Of a stretch of DNA of 64,000 nucleotides, positions 1-9,111 are shown piece by piece. Position 1 is the first letter of the stretch. Each line of letters starts with the position of its first letter. A program made the translations under genes and the position numbers. The DNA lies in NCBI GenBank assembly GCA_036832975.1, contig DAITQM010000013.1:15261-79260 (forward strand), in the 5' to 3' direction. The DNA comes from DAITQM01 sp036832975. GTDB lineage: Bacteria; Pseudomonadota; Gammaproteobacteria; Xanthomonadales; Wenzhouxiangellaceae. The notes under the pieces are model-generated. The model ran no database searches. It saw only the letters and a program-made list of their open reading frames with translations, and was not told the DNA's origin.

Positions 1-2708
1 TCGCATGGCGAGTTGAACTCGAGTTCCCGCTCGCGGTGGAGCGCACTCTTTTCTTCAACCCTCCCCCGCTTGCGGGGGAGGGCAGGGGTGGGGGTGATGC
101 TTTCCTCCCCGCCGTCGATGGAAGGTGCCTGATGCTTCGGTTTCAGTACGGCGCTGAGGTGCAGGCAGCGTTTGGCGCGGGTGGTGGCGACATAGAGCAG
201 GCGCAGGGTTTCATGCCGCTGTTTTTCGGCCTCGATCTGGGCAATCCACTTTTGCCGCCGCTGGTCTTCGGCGCCGTGCGGGGCGAGCGGTCCGAGCAGC
301 AAATCGATTTGGCCGCCGACCCGCGGCCGTTCGCTCCAGTACAACAATCGTTCGCTGTCGCGGCGTGGTTTGGCGTCGAGACGCGGCAGGATCACGTGAT
401 CGAATTCGAGGCCCTTGGCCTTGTGGATGGTCATCACTTTGAGGCGGCTGCCGGCGGCGGGCAGGGCGTACAGGTCGGCAAGGTGCTCGACGAAGGCCGC
501 CGGATCGTCCAGATCGGCGCCCGGGGCGTGGCCGTCGAGCAGATCGAAAAAGGCCGCCGCATCCTTCAAGGCATGAGCTTCCCCGACGCACGCCGGGCCG
601 CCCAGACGCAGCCAGGCCCGTTCGACCGCGGCGCGCAGCGGTTCGCGGCGGCGCCCGTCGAGCGCCGGCACCAGCACCGCGGCGGTTCGTTCGAGGCGGC
701 GGCGTGCCGCGGGATCGAGCGCCGCGCCGGCGGTGGACAATACCGTGGCGAGCGGCGCGTTACCGGCGGCTTCGGCGATGGATTCCAATGCTGCAAGATC
801 AAGCCCGCACCACGGAGCGCGAAGCAAAGCCAGCCACGCGGCGCGGTCGGCCGGATGGAGCAGGGCGCGGGTCAGGGCGAGCAGATCCTGGACCACCGGC
901 TGGCGCGCCAGTGAGGCGATTTCGACAGCCTCGAAGTCCAGCTTGTGTTGTCTAAGGGCCGGTAGGATTGCCGCCAGCTCGCTGCGTTTACGGACCAGGA
1001 TCGCGACTTCGGCAGCCGGATCGCCGTCCAGCGCCGCCGCGGCGAGCGCCGCGACGTGGCGCGCTTCGCGCACCGCGCCGCTGGTTTTATCGTGGTCGGC
1101 AAAGGCATGAATGCAGACTGCTGGCGTGGCCGGAAGGTGGGTGGCGGTCGAGTTCGCGTAAGCGACTTGGCCGGCCGCGGGGTCGGCGGTGTCGGGAAAC
1201 ATCCGGCCGAACACCGCGTTGACCCATTCGACGATGCCGGCCTGCGAGCGGAAGTTGGCGTAAAGGGATACCGGCTTGATCGGCAGATCGTGAAGACCGC
1301 GCGCCGCGATATCGAGAAACAGCCCGACCTCGGCTTGGCGAAAACGATAAATCGACTGCATCGGATCGCCGACCAGAAACAAGGTCCGGCCGTCGTCCGG
1401 CTGCCAGCCGCAAGTCAACGCGCTGAGCAGCTCGAGCTGACTTTTCGAGGTGTCCTGGAACTCGTCCACCAGAATATGTTCGATGCGGCGGTCGAGGGCG
1501 AGCGCGATTTCGCTTGGTGCGTCGCTCGCGCCGAGGGCATCGAGGGCGCCCTGGGCCACGGCGGGGTAGTCGATCTCGCCGCGCTCGGTCAACACCAGTT
1601 GCAGATTGGCGAGCGCCACTTTCAGTGTCGCCAGCAGCGCCTCGAGCACTCGCCATTCGTCCTCGTTGTAAGCCGCATCCGGCAGTTCGCGGACGAGACG
1701 TAACTCCTGGCCGATCGTCTCGTTGCCTTGCAACTCGCCAAGCAATGCGATGAAATCGCCTTTTAGCGGATCTTTGGGCAAAAAACCGAGCGATCGATTG
1801 ACGGTTCTGCGCAAGGGGCCGGCTTTGGTCGACAACAGTTCCGCAAAACCGAGCCATTGTTTGAGGGCGTTGGCAGCGGGCGGGGGCAGATCGGGCACGC
1901 CGGCGAGGAGGGCGAGATCCGGTTGGTTGCCGGCCTCGACTCGGGAGGCGGCGTGGGCGGCCAGCGGTACGAGCCGCGCGGCAAATGGCGCCAGGTTCCG
2001 ACGTAGCGCCGCGAGCGGCGATTCGATCGCACGCCGCAGCGCCGCTTCGAGAGGTTGACGGTCGTCGCCGCCGAGCTTGAGCAGCCCGAGCCATTGCTGG
2101 CGGGCACCGAGCATCTCGGCGATCAGGGTCTCGGCTTCCGGGTAGCGGCCGGCCAGGTGGTCGAGCACCGCGCCGACCGCCTGGTAGGTCGGATCGTCTA
2201 ACCCATCGCCGGTCAGGGTGCGGCGGGCCGCCTCGCGATACAGCAGGGCCGGCCGCTCGGCGATTTTCGGCTCGGCGCCGAAATGCGATAGCAACGGCAG
2301 GCGGCGGACGAGCGACAGATTGAAGGCGTCGATGGTCATGATCGCCAGGCGCGACGGATGATCGATGATCTGCCAATTGCGTTCGGCGGCGCGGGCCAGG
2401 GCGCGTTCGGCCAGACGCCGGGTGGTTGTTTCGAAGATGCTGCCCGGCGGGGATGGCGCCACACCGGCGGCGTCGCGCAGGGCTTTGAGGATGCGGTCGC
2501 GCATCTCGCCGGCGGCCTTGCGGGTAAACGTGATCGCCAGGATCTGTTCCGGTTCGGCGGCGACCGCGAGCAGGGCCAGATAGCGCTGGACGAGCAGGCT
2601 GGTCTTGCCCGAACCGGCCGGCGCCTGGACGATGAACGAGCGCTGCACGTCGAGTACGGCATCGCGCGCGGCCTGATCGGGGGCGGAGATCGGGGCGGTC
2701 GGGCTCAC
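1..2708 (-). CDS. AddA/RecB-like UvrD-family helicase, C-terminus cut by window edge
   Basis: Superfamily 1 ATP-dependent helicase, probably the motor of an AddAB-type double-strand-break processing complex. Read leftwards from a GTG at 2708, the frame shows Walker A (QAPAGSGKTSLLVQRY, about residue 25), ITFTRKAA (motif Ia), LVDEFQDTS (motif II, near residue 415), LVGDPMQSIYRFRQ (motif III), an HKAKGLEFD block and YVATTRAKR (motif VI, near 840). I checked that the start, motif II and motif VI lie in the same frame; I did not translate every base between them. The GTG overlaps the TGA of the upstream nuclease gene (GTGA), so the two are translationally coupled. After motif VI the frame runs through a palindromic repeat (59-97) and leaves the window without a stop. 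The family and the pairing are clear; the true C-terminus is not visible. Confidence 0.9.
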   Translation of the reverse strand, partial: MSPTAPISAPDQAARDAVLDVQRSFIVQAPAGSGKTSLLVQRYLALLAVAAEPEQILAITFTRKAAGEMRDRILKALRDAAGVAPSPPGSIFETTTRRLAERALARAAERNWQIIDHPSRLAIMTIDAFNLSLVRRLPLLSHFGAEPKIAERPALLYREAARRTLTGDGLDDPTYQAVGAVLDHLAGRYPEAETLIAEMLGARQQWLGLLKLGGDDRQPLEAALRRAIESPLAALRRNLAPFAARLVPLAAHAASRVEAGNQPDLALLAGVPDLPPPAANALKQWLGFAELLSTKAGPLRRTVNRSLGFLPKDPLKGDFIALLGELQGNETIGQELRLVRELPDAAYNEDEWRVLEALLATLKVALANLQLVLTERGEIDYPAVAQGALDALGASDAPSEIALALDRRIEHILVDEFQDTSKSQLELLSALTCGWQPDDGRTLFLVGDPMQSIYRFRQAEVGLFLDIAARGLHDLPIKPVSLYANFRSQAGIVEWVNAVFGRMFPDTADPAAGQVAYANSTATHLPATPAVCIHAFADHDKTSGAVREARHVAALAAAALDGDPAAEVAILVRKRSELAAILPALRQHKLDFEAVEIASLARQPVVQDLLALTRALLHPADRAAWLALLRAPWCGLDLAALESIAEAAGNAPLATVLSTAGAALDPAARRRLERTAAVLVPALDGRRREPLRAAVERAWLRLGGPACVGEAHALKDAAAFFDLLDGHAPGADLDDPAAFVEHLADLYALPAAGSRLKVMTIHKAKGLEFDHVILPRLDAKPRRDSERLLYWSERPRVGGQIDLLLGPLAPHGAEDQRRQKWIAQIEAEKQRHETLRLLYVATTRAKRCLHLSAVLKPKHQAPSIDGGEESITPTPALPRKRGRVEEKSALHRERELEFNSPC
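59..97. repeat. REP-like palindromic repeat, copy 1, inside the helicase gene
   Basis: A 9-bp stem (CCCTCCCCC / GGGGGAGGG, loop GCTTGC) is followed by GGCAGGGGTGGGGGTGA. The same type of sequence recurs at 5722-5762 and 9298-9336. Here it lies in frame within the helicase gene and encodes a Pro/Arg-rich stretch (TPTPALPRKRGR). Confidence 0.75.
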
Positions 2709-5422
2709 GGCGTGCCGTCCTCGTCGTTTTCATCGCCGCCATCCGACGCTCCAAATTCACCGCCCGGCCCGCGCCGCTCGTCGATCCGGCACAGCGCTTC
2801 GAGGCCGCAATAACGGCAGACACTGGCATCGCGGGGTCGCACCGCGGCGTCGCCGGCGGCATGTTCGTTGGCCAGCGCGGCCAGGGAGCGGCGCCAGGTC
2901 GCGAGCAGCGTTTCGAAATCCGTTGCCTGTGCTTTCAACGGTGATTTTTCGAGGGGTTTGACGCCAGGGATTAACTCGGCGTCGCGGGCGATGCCCTGGT
3001 AGCCCATCGCCCCCGGTTTGAGATTGGCGTAGCAGACGGCGGCCAGGGCGCCCGCTTCGTCCAGCGCGTAGAGCGGCAACTGCGGCTCCTCGGGACGCTC
3101 GCCGCCCCAGGCGCCCGGTTTTTTCTCGCCGCTTTTGTAATCGATCAGGACGCGGTCGGCGCCGGATGAGTCGATCTGTTCGAGGCGGTCGATCCGGTCG
3201 ATCCGGACGTTCAGCGCCAGCGGACCGATCGTGACCGGGCGTTTTTCCTCCAGCGCGACGACTTCGAACGGCACCGGCCGGGCGCGGTCGATTTCGATCC
3301 AGTCGGCCAGCAGGCGGCACAAGCGGCGACGTTCGACCGCGGCGAGCCGCGGTTCGGTGAGCGCCGGCATTTCTCGCCGGCTCGCCGCCAGCACCGCATC
3401 GACTGCCATTTCAATCCGTCCGGTACATTCGCCGGCCGGCGGCAACCGCCTCCCCGCGGCTTGATAAAAGGCTTGCAGGCAGCGGTGTGCCAGACTGCCG
3501 CGCTGCATGGCGTTCAGGCCGATCGACACCGAGGGCAGCGGCGTGGCGCCGAGCCGGTGCTTGGCAAACGCTTTGAACGGGCAGGCCGACTGGTCTTCGA
3601 GCAGGCCGGCGCCGCCGGGGCGCCGGCCGGATGGCAAGGGCGGGGCGGGACCGGCCACGTAAGATTCGAGCAAGCGCGATTCGAATATCGTGCCGCGATA
3701 GTCAGCGCTCGGCGCCGCGGGTTGTTGTTCGTCCAACTCAGCCAGCAACGGGCTGGGCTGCAAAGGCTCATCGCCGGCGTTTTGCGGCCAGCTCGCGATG
3801 CTCTCCCGCGCCGCGGCGAAAAGCGCCGCGGTCAGTGTTGTCGCCCGTTCTAATTCGCCGGCGGCCGTGGCGCGCGGCAGCGTGTAGCGCTGTTGGACAG
3901 CATAGGGCAGGAACGGGTTGGGGCGGGGCGGCGGTGGCCAATCGCCGGCGTTCAGACCGAGCCACCAGAGGTGATCGAACGATAAGCCAAGCGCTTGTAA
4001 CGGCTCGGTGATCAGCACCGGCGCCGCCGGCGAGGCGGGCTGGAAGATCCGTTCGCCGAGCAAAAGACGCAATTCGGCCAGCGCTTCGCCGAGCGTCCAG
4101 GGGCGGGCGACGGCGCCGAGTGCGGCGAGGGTTTCCAGGGTCTCGTCGAACGTTTCGAGAGCCTGATATTCCCGGCTCGACAAGCTGCGGCCGCCCGGCC
4201 AGCCGAGCGCGGCCAACGCCGCGCTCAACCGTTCGCTCCACGCCGGAGGCGAAGCCCGACCGCCGGCTTCGAGCGTTGCGACACAGCGCCGGAGCGCACC
4301 GGCCAACGCACCGGCGTGCGGCGCGCGGCGTTCGGCGATCGCGGCCAGCGCGGAAGCATCCATCCGGCCGGGATTGTACGTCCTGAGCGCCGCTTCGAGC
4401 AGCGGGGCGGCGGAGTCGGCGGCAATGAACGGGCTGCGCAGCAGGCGGCTGACGGTCCCGAACTCGGCCGGCCCAGCGGCCAGTTCCAAAGCCAGCAGGG
4501 CATCGTAAACCAGCGGCTCGCCGGCCAGCGGGGTGCCGAGCGTGATCTCGAACGGCCGGGCGATGTCCGTGTTGGGTTCCAACAGGCTTTGTGGCGTCAG
4601 CACCTCGTCGAACACCCTCTCCAGCGCCACCCGGAGGCCGGCGAGATCGAGCGCGACGATCGAGATTCGGGCTTCGGGATCGGCGAGCAGGCAGGCGCGG
4701 GCGAAACCGGCCGCGGCCCGGATTTCGCTTTCCGTATCGTCGAAGCGGCAACGCCTACAGCGGCGATCCGCTATCGCCGGCAAAGCGATCCATTCCACCC
4801 GACAGCCGGCCGCGGCCAGCGCCGTGCACAGCCCTTCGGTGGCCGGGGTCAGATCGAGAAAACCGGCGAGCAGCAGCCGTTCCGGCGGCCGCCAGGCGCC
4901 GGATTGCAGGCGCTCGACGAGCCAGCCGGGCAGCGCCGCCGAATCGAATACCGAATGCGCTGTAAGCTGCCGCCGGTACGCTGCCGCCAGGTCGCGGAAC
5001 GTCTTCGTTTCGAAGGTCGGTGCGCCGTCCAGCGCCGTCCACGGCACCGCGAAATCGTGCATCAGACGCCAAGCCTCGGCCGCCTGCCGGGCACAACCTG
5101 CCCGTTGCAGCAGCACACCGCGTTCGCCTTGCCCGCCGGCCCAATCATCGACCACCCGGCGCCACAGGTGCATCGCCTGCGCCGGCTGCAATAACACCGG
5201 GGGATCGTCAAACGATCGAACCTGATTGGCGAGCCAGACCTCGAACGGCAGGATTTCCGGCCGTTCCCAAACCTCGCGGCCGCCGGCCTGCGCCAGCCGG
5301 CCGTAGTCGGTGTGCAAGCGGCGCGCCAGCCGCTTGTTCGCCGTCACCAGCACCGCCCCGGATGCCGCCGCGGCCAGCGCCGCATCGTGGTCGATCGTCG
5401 GGAAATCGGCAAAGGCGCTCAT
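2705..5422 (-). CDS. AddB-like PD-(D/E)XK nuclease with Fe-S type cysteines (TIGR03623-like DNA repair protein)
   Basis: Large (905 aa) partner of the helicase encoded just downstream. The N-terminal two thirds resemble the inactive helicase-like fold of AddB-type proteins (VTANKRLARRL near the start). The C-terminal third is a RecB-family nuclease with GSLAHRCLQAFY, the catalytic block IDYKSGEKKPGAW, and PQLPLYAL. One cysteine in DQSACPFKAFAKHR and three in CRYCGLEALC match the four-cysteine iron-sulfur arrangement known from AddB nucleases. The likely function is degradation of DNA ends to start recombination. The frame is open back to 5527, but conserved sequence begins at MSAFADF (5422) or three codons earlier (5431). 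A longer form would nearly touch the tRNA gene at 5530. Its TGA overlaps the GTG of the helicase gene. Confidence 0.88.
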   Translation of the reverse strand: MSAFADFPTIDHDAALAAAASGAVLVTANKRLARRLHTDYGRLAQAGGREVWERPEILPFEVWLANQVRSFDDPPVLLQPAQAMHLWRRVVDDWAGGQGERGVLLQRAGCARQAAEAWRLMHDFAVPWTALDGAPTFETKTFRDLAAAYRRQLTAHSVFDSAALPGWLVERLQSGAWRPPERLLLAGFLDLTPATEGLCTALAAAGCRVEWIALPAIADRRCRRCRFDDTESEIRAAAGFARACLLADPEARISIVALDLAGLRVALERVFDEVLTPQSLLEPNTDIARPFEITLGTPLAGEPLVYDALLALELAAGPAEFGTVSRLLRSPFIAADSAAPLLEAALRTYNPGRMDASALAAIAERRAPHAGALAGALRRCVATLEAGGRASPPAWSERLSAALAALGWPGGRSLSSREYQALETFDETLETLAALGAVARPWTLGEALAELRLLLGERIFQPASPAAPVLITEPLQALGLSFDHLWWLGLNAGDWPPPPRPNPFLPYAVQQRYTLPRATAAGELERATTLTAALFAAARESIASWPQNAGDEPLQPSPLLAELDEQQPAAPSADYRGTIFESRLLESYVAGPAPPLPSGRRPGGAGLLEDQSACPFKAFAKHRLGATPLPSVSIGLNAMQRGSLAHRCLQAFYQAAGRRLPPAGECTGRIEMAVDAVLAASRREMPALTEPRLAAVERRRLCRLLADWIEIDRARPVPFEVVALEEKRPVTIGPLALNVRIDRIDRLEQIDSSGADRVLIDYKSGEKKPGAWGGERPEEPQLPLYALDEAGALAAVCYANLKPGAMGYQGIARDAELIPGVKPLEKSPLKAQATDFETLLATWRRSLAALANEHAAGDAAVRPRDASVCRYCGLEALCRIDERRGPGGEFGASDGGDENDEDGTP

Positions 5423-5529
5423 CGCCGGCATTGTGCCACGGCCACCGGCACAGCCGGCCTTGGTGTAAAATGCGCCTCCTGTCGGACCGGGATCAACAGC
5501 CCGGCCAACCGCCGAAACCGGCGGCACGT

Positions 5530-5605
<76 letters not shown>

Positions 5606-5631
5606 TTTATCTTCTGCGGTTGTTCACCACG

Positions 5632-5699
5632 CGACGCTGGGAGCGTTACGTTCGCGGCATGTTCACCCGATGGGAAGGTCGGGAGTTCGATCCTCCTCC
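5632..5699 (+). repeat. Degenerate tRNA-Ala copy, probable attachment-site remnant
   Basis: Positions 5674-5699 repeat the tRNA-Ala bases 5571-5596 exactly (26 bp, anticodon-stem end through T arm). The preceding bases (GCTGGGAGCGTTACGTTCGC) are a decayed copy of the D-arm/anticodon region. This copy cannot fold as a tRNA. It shares the extra bases ACGTTCGCGGCA with the other tRNA-like fragment at 18655-18700, so the two look like ends of one inserted segment. Confidence 0.7.
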
Positions 5700-5721
5700 T
5701 TGCGGGGAAGTCCCAATATTT

Positions 5722-5762
5722 CCCCCTCTCTCGCTTGCGGGGGAGGGCCGGGGAGGGGGTGA
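5722..5762 (+). repeat. REP-like palindromic repeat, copy 2 (intergenic)
   Basis: CCCTCTCTCGCTTGCGGGGGAG followed by GGCCGGGGAGGGGGTGA. This is the same layout as the copy at 59-97, in the spacer between the tRNA remnant and the type III endonuclease gene. Confidence 0.7.
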
Positions 5763-5790
5763 ATACCGACTTGGGTAAGTGCGCGCATCC

Positions 5791-5814
5791 CGATGACTGT
5801 CCCGAATGCTGGTC
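5791..5814 (-). repeat. Island-end repeat, left copy
   Basis: Bases 5799-5814 (GTCCCGAATGCTGGTC) are the exact reverse complement of 18604-18619. Read on the minus strand, 5791-5809 gives GCATTCGGGACAGTCATCG, which matches 17075-17093 at 18 of 19 positions and 18622-18640 at 17 of 19. The role is unknown; the position near both edges of the island suggests recombination or regulatory sites. Confidence 0.6.
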
Positions 5815-5852
5815 CCAGGTTGAGACCCTGGCACGCCAACGGTGCACGGGCT

Positions 5853-8537
5853 TCAGTTTTTGTACTCCCTGAAGCTCATCACCAAAGATTCAAGAGTCTT
5901 CGGCTGATACTTGTTGAAGCTTTCTTCATCCACATACACATAGTCATATCGAACCGCTGACTGCGCCTTGTTGATATCTGCGCACCATTGTTTCAGCCGC
6001 TCCATCTTAAGCGGTACGTCCAAGTCCTCCCGCCCTTTGGTTTCGATGATGACTATTTCCTTCTCGGATTTCTTGACGATGAAGTCCGGGTAGTAATTCG
6101 AGATATCGCCGCTGGCATTCACGTAATCGAGCCTGAAATTCACGGCGAAGTAATTCTTCACATAAGAAACCACGTCTTCGCACTCGTCCAGAAACTTGGC
6201 GAACAGCAGTTCCAGGTGGCTGTCGCCGATGATCTTGTTGAACACGCTCTTCCTCGGAACCACATACCCCTGTTCCTTGGCGACAAAAGGCCGGGTCTTG
6301 CGTAGCTTGATCGTGTCCTGAATCCGGGCGTCGCCCTTATCCTTGATGATCAGCGCGTTGATCTGCTTCTTGAAGGTTTCGATGAGTGTCTTTGTCGCTT
6401 CCAGTTCGGACAGATTGCGCAAGGTGTTCATGTCTTCCAGGTTCACGGGCCGATCAAAAAGCTGGGTCTGGATAAAATCCTTCACCTTCCCGTAGAGCAC
6501 GTCATAGCCGCTCACCAGCCGCAGGTCATTCTTGATGGTCTGGGCGAAGTAGCCCACCACGCTGCGAAAGTCGGCCACGTTCGCGGAGTCGAGATAGGTC
6601 ACATGGTTGATTTCGCCGGTCGTGATGTCCTTGAAGACGATCTCGCGCTGTTCCTCTTCGCTGAATGTCTTGTAGGCCACTTTCTTGTGACCGAAGGCGT
6701 CGATATCCAGATCGGCCAGGTTCTTGTATTCCCGATAGACCCGTGGGCTCAGGACTGGAATCTCGATGTCCAGCTTATCCATGTCCTTGCTGGTATTCTC
6801 GTTGTCCACCTCGACCACCAGCGGCGTCTTCGGCGCCGTGCCGGCGCCCATCGCCTTGCGCTCCAATACCACGCCTTCGCTCTGGATGGACTCGACGAAA
6901 TCCATGAATGCGTCCGTACCTACCACACTCACGTATTCTTCAATCCCATTGCCGGGATACATCTTGCGCAGACCGCGGCCCAGCGTCTGCTCGGGCAGGA
7001 TGTTGCTCTTCGCGGAATAGGCCCGCAGCCCGACGATGGTCGTCACGTTGCGCACGTCCCAGCCTTCCTTGAGCATCAGCACCGAGACAATGGCCTTGTA
7101 GGGGCTTTCCCAGTCGTCAATCTCGTTCGCCTGCTTGCGCAGCCGTTCCAGTTCTACTTTGTCCTTGCCGGTCGCCGCCTCGGAAATCTCGCCGTTGTTC
7201 TTGGTGTGAATGACCAGCACGGCATCTTTCAGATCCGGGTAGGTCGTCTCCAGATAGCCCGCCACGTCGTCGCAGTTCCGGGTATCGTCGGTCATGACGA
7301 ACAGAATGGCCTTCTTCCCGAGCTTTTCGTGCTCGCCATACGCCTTGCGCCATTCCTCGACGCCCAGTTGCACGTAATCGGCGTATTTCTCCGTGTATTT
7401 CGAGCTTTGCCGCTCGTGGAGCTTGGCGCGGCTGGCCGAGTCCGGCAGTACCGGGTGCTTGACCACGTTTTGCGAGATCGCCTCGACCAGCGGATAGTCC
7501 GCGACCGTCTGCACGAAGATCGCGCCGTTGTTGTGCTTGGGCGTCGCGGTGACATCCACCTGCAAGGACAGAAAATCGCCCTTGAGCTTGAGGCGGTTGT
7601 GGATGTCCTCGATGGACTTGAACCACGCCAGCTTGGCATCGTGAATGTGGTGCGCCTCGTCGTTGATGACCACCAGCTCGTCAATGTCCCGGACGATGAC
7701 GCCCAGGTCCACCTTGGAGTCCGTGGTCGCCCCGGTGGGCCGAGGCCCAAGGAAATAGTCCATCGTGTCCTCGTCGTCCTTGGTCGGTTCCACGTCCTCG
7801 CCGGCGTAAACGCGATGGATGTTGGTAAGAAAGAAATTTCCCACCGGGTGGGTGACGCGCACGTTATCCTGAATGTGCAGCGTCAACTGAAAGTCATCCT
7901 GCCAGTTCCGTCCCTCGTAGCCGTTCTCCGGCAATACCGGGTCCGTGTGAAAGATGCGCAGGCCGTCGAAGTCGTGCCGCAGCCGGTCCAGCACGATAAT
8001 GTTCGGCGCGATCATCAGGAAATTGCGGGCCAGCGGCGATTCCGGCTCGTAGAGCTTGTGGAAATAGCACCACGCCAGCACCAGGCTCATCACCTTGGTC
8101 TTGCCGCTGCCGGTGGCCATCTTCACCACGAAGCGCCGCCAGTGCTCGTCGAACATGCCCGCCGACACCGCGCCTGAGGAATCGAAGCGCAGCAGGTCGT
8201 ACTTATCCTTCACGCCCACCACGTCGTGGAGATAGACGATGGTTTCGAGTGCCTCGCGCTGGGCGAAGTAATAACGAAACTCCGTCATGACCCCGTCGGA
8301 ACCCGGGACGAGATGGCGGGTGTTGAACCACCAGTTGAGCAGCGCGCGGCTGGTGTCCGCTGCGCCCTTGTAGTTCTGGTCGCGCCAGTCCTTTACCCGC
8401 TTGCGCAGTTGATGCACCAGTGGCGGCATGAGCTTATCGTAGCTGCTTTCGCGCAGGGCCTCGTCGGCGGGGAACCAGCGCACCTCCGGGTCGAGCACGA
8501 CGTGCGGCGAGGGCGGAAAATTCGGATGCAGTGCCAT
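5853..8537 (-). CDS. Type III restriction endonuclease (Res) subunit
   Basis: An 894-aa DEAD-family helicase joined to a nuclease, the ATP-dependent cutting subunit of a type III restriction-modification system. Visible parts are Walker A MATGSGKT (around residue 140), VINDEAHHIH (motif II, near 290), DVTATPK (motif III), EGWDVRNV and QTLGRGLRKM (motif VI), then a C-terminal PD-(D/E)XK nuclease with YYPDFIV and VIIETKGRED. It has no visible truncation. The ATG at 8537 has GAGG upstream and lies 4 bp after the RhuM stop. The cognate methyltransferase is two genes upstream in the same transcript. On family knowledge, the enzyme needs Mod and cuts away from the recognition site. Well supported. 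Confidence 0.93.
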   Translation of the reverse strand: MALHPNFPPSPHVVLDPEVRWFPADEALRESSYDKLMPPLVHQLRKRVKDWRDQNYKGAADTSRALLNWWFNTRHLVPGSDGVMTEFRYYFAQREALETIVYLHDVVGVKDKYDLLRFDSSGAVSAGMFDEHWRRFVVKMATGSGKTKVMSLVLAWCYFHKLYEPESPLARNFLMIAPNIIVLDRLRHDFDGLRIFHTDPVLPENGYEGRNWQDDFQLTLHIQDNVRVTHPVGNFFLTNIHRVYAGEDVEPTKDDEDTMDYFLGPRPTGATTDSKVDLGVIVRDIDELVVINDEAHHIHDAKLAWFKSIEDIHNRLKLKGDFLSLQVDVTATPKHNNGAIFVQTVADYPLVEAISQNVVKHPVLPDSASRAKLHERQSSKYTEKYADYVQLGVEEWRKAYGEHEKLGKKAILFVMTDDTRNCDDVAGYLETTYPDLKDAVLVIHTKNNGEISEAATGKDKVELERLRKQANEIDDWESPYKAIVSVLMLKEGWDVRNVTTIVGLRAYSAKSNILPEQTLGRGLRKMYPGNGIEEYVSVVGTDAFMDFVESIQSEGVVLERKAMGAGTAPKTPLVVEVDNENTSKDMDKLDIEIPVLSPRVYREYKNLADLDIDAFGHKKVAYKTFSEEEQREIVFKDITTGEINHVTYLDSANVADFRSVVGYFAQTIKNDLRLVSGYDVLYGKVKDFIQTQLFDRPVNLEDMNTLRNLSELEATKTLIETFKKQINALIIKDKGDARIQDTIKLRKTRPFVAKEQGYVVPRKSVFNKIIGDSHLELLFAKFLDECEDVVSYVKNYFAVNFRLDYVNASGDISNYYPDFIVKKSEKEIVIIETKGREDLDVPLKMERLKQWCADINKAQSAVRYDYVYVDEESFNKYQPKTLESLVMSFREYKN

Positions 8538-8541
8538 GGAC

Positions 8542-9111
8542 TTAGCCTCGTATGAGATTCATGATCAGCCGGATCATGATGTCTTTTTGCGCGGGATCGC
8601 TCTGCGCCACCAACAGCGCAATAGCGGTCAGCGCGTTATCGTTGATCTTGACCGAGCCGTCGGGCTTCAAATGATGGCGGTTGCGTTGCAGAAACCAGAT
8701 GAACAGAAACGCGCCGATGCGCTCGCTCTGCTCCTTAAGGCGCTGCGCGTTCAGCGCATATCCCCGCACCAGATAGTCTTTCAATATCCTGTTGGCCCAG
8801 ATGCGGAAGCGGGTGGCGTTGACCGAATTGACCCGATAACCCACTGAAATGACCGCGTCCAGGTTGTAATACTGAGTCTGATAGCGCTTACCGTCGGCGG
8901 CAGTATGTTCCAAAACGGAACATACTGAATCCTTGTCCAATTCATGGCTGACAAAGATATTTCGAAGGTGTTTGGTGATAGCGGGCCGTTGGGTGCCGAA
9001 CAGCTCCGCGATCTGGGCCTGGTTCAACCAGACCGTATCGCCTTCCAAGCGGACATCGATATGGACACCATCGTTGGCGGCATAAATAATAATTTCGCCG
9101 GAATCCGTCAC
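8542..9111 (-). CDS. RhuM-family protein with a Fic/DOC-like C-terminal stub (internal deletion)
   Basis: 189 aa. Residues about 1-125 are a RhuM/virulence-type DNA-binding module (VWLNQAQIAELFGTQRPAIT, then YNLDAVISVGYRVNS, FRIWANRILKDYL). The rest (IGAFLFIWFLQRN through MIRLIMNLI) looks like the end of a Fic/DOC domain. In fused RhuM-Fic proteins about 140 further residues, with the HPFxxGNKR motif, precede GAFLFVWFL. Here SER joins straight to IGAFLF, so the catalytic core is absent. The GTG start at 9111 overlaps the Mod stop (GTGA), and Res follows 4 bp later, so it is translated as part of the restriction operon. The domain comparison is from memory. A regulatory role is inference. Confidence 0.8.
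   Translation of the reverse strand: MTDSGEIIIYAANDGVHIDVRLEGDTVWLNQAQIAELFGTQRPAITKHLRNIFVSHELDKDSVCSVLEHTAADGKRYQTQYYNLDAVISVGYRVNSVNATRFRIWANRILKDYLVRGYALNAQRLKEQSERIGAFLFIWFLQRNRHHLKPDGSVKINDNALTAIALLVAQSDPAQKDIMIRLIMNLIRG

Noticed and set aside
1087..2862. 591-codon minus-strand open frame in the helicase region
   Set aside because: Off-frame with respect to Walker A, motif II and motif VI, which all lie in the frame starting at GTG 2708.
6603..8177. 524-codon plus-strand open frame opposite the type III endonuclease gene
   Set aside because: Complement of a gene with all helicase and nuclease motifs; composition is atypical for protein.
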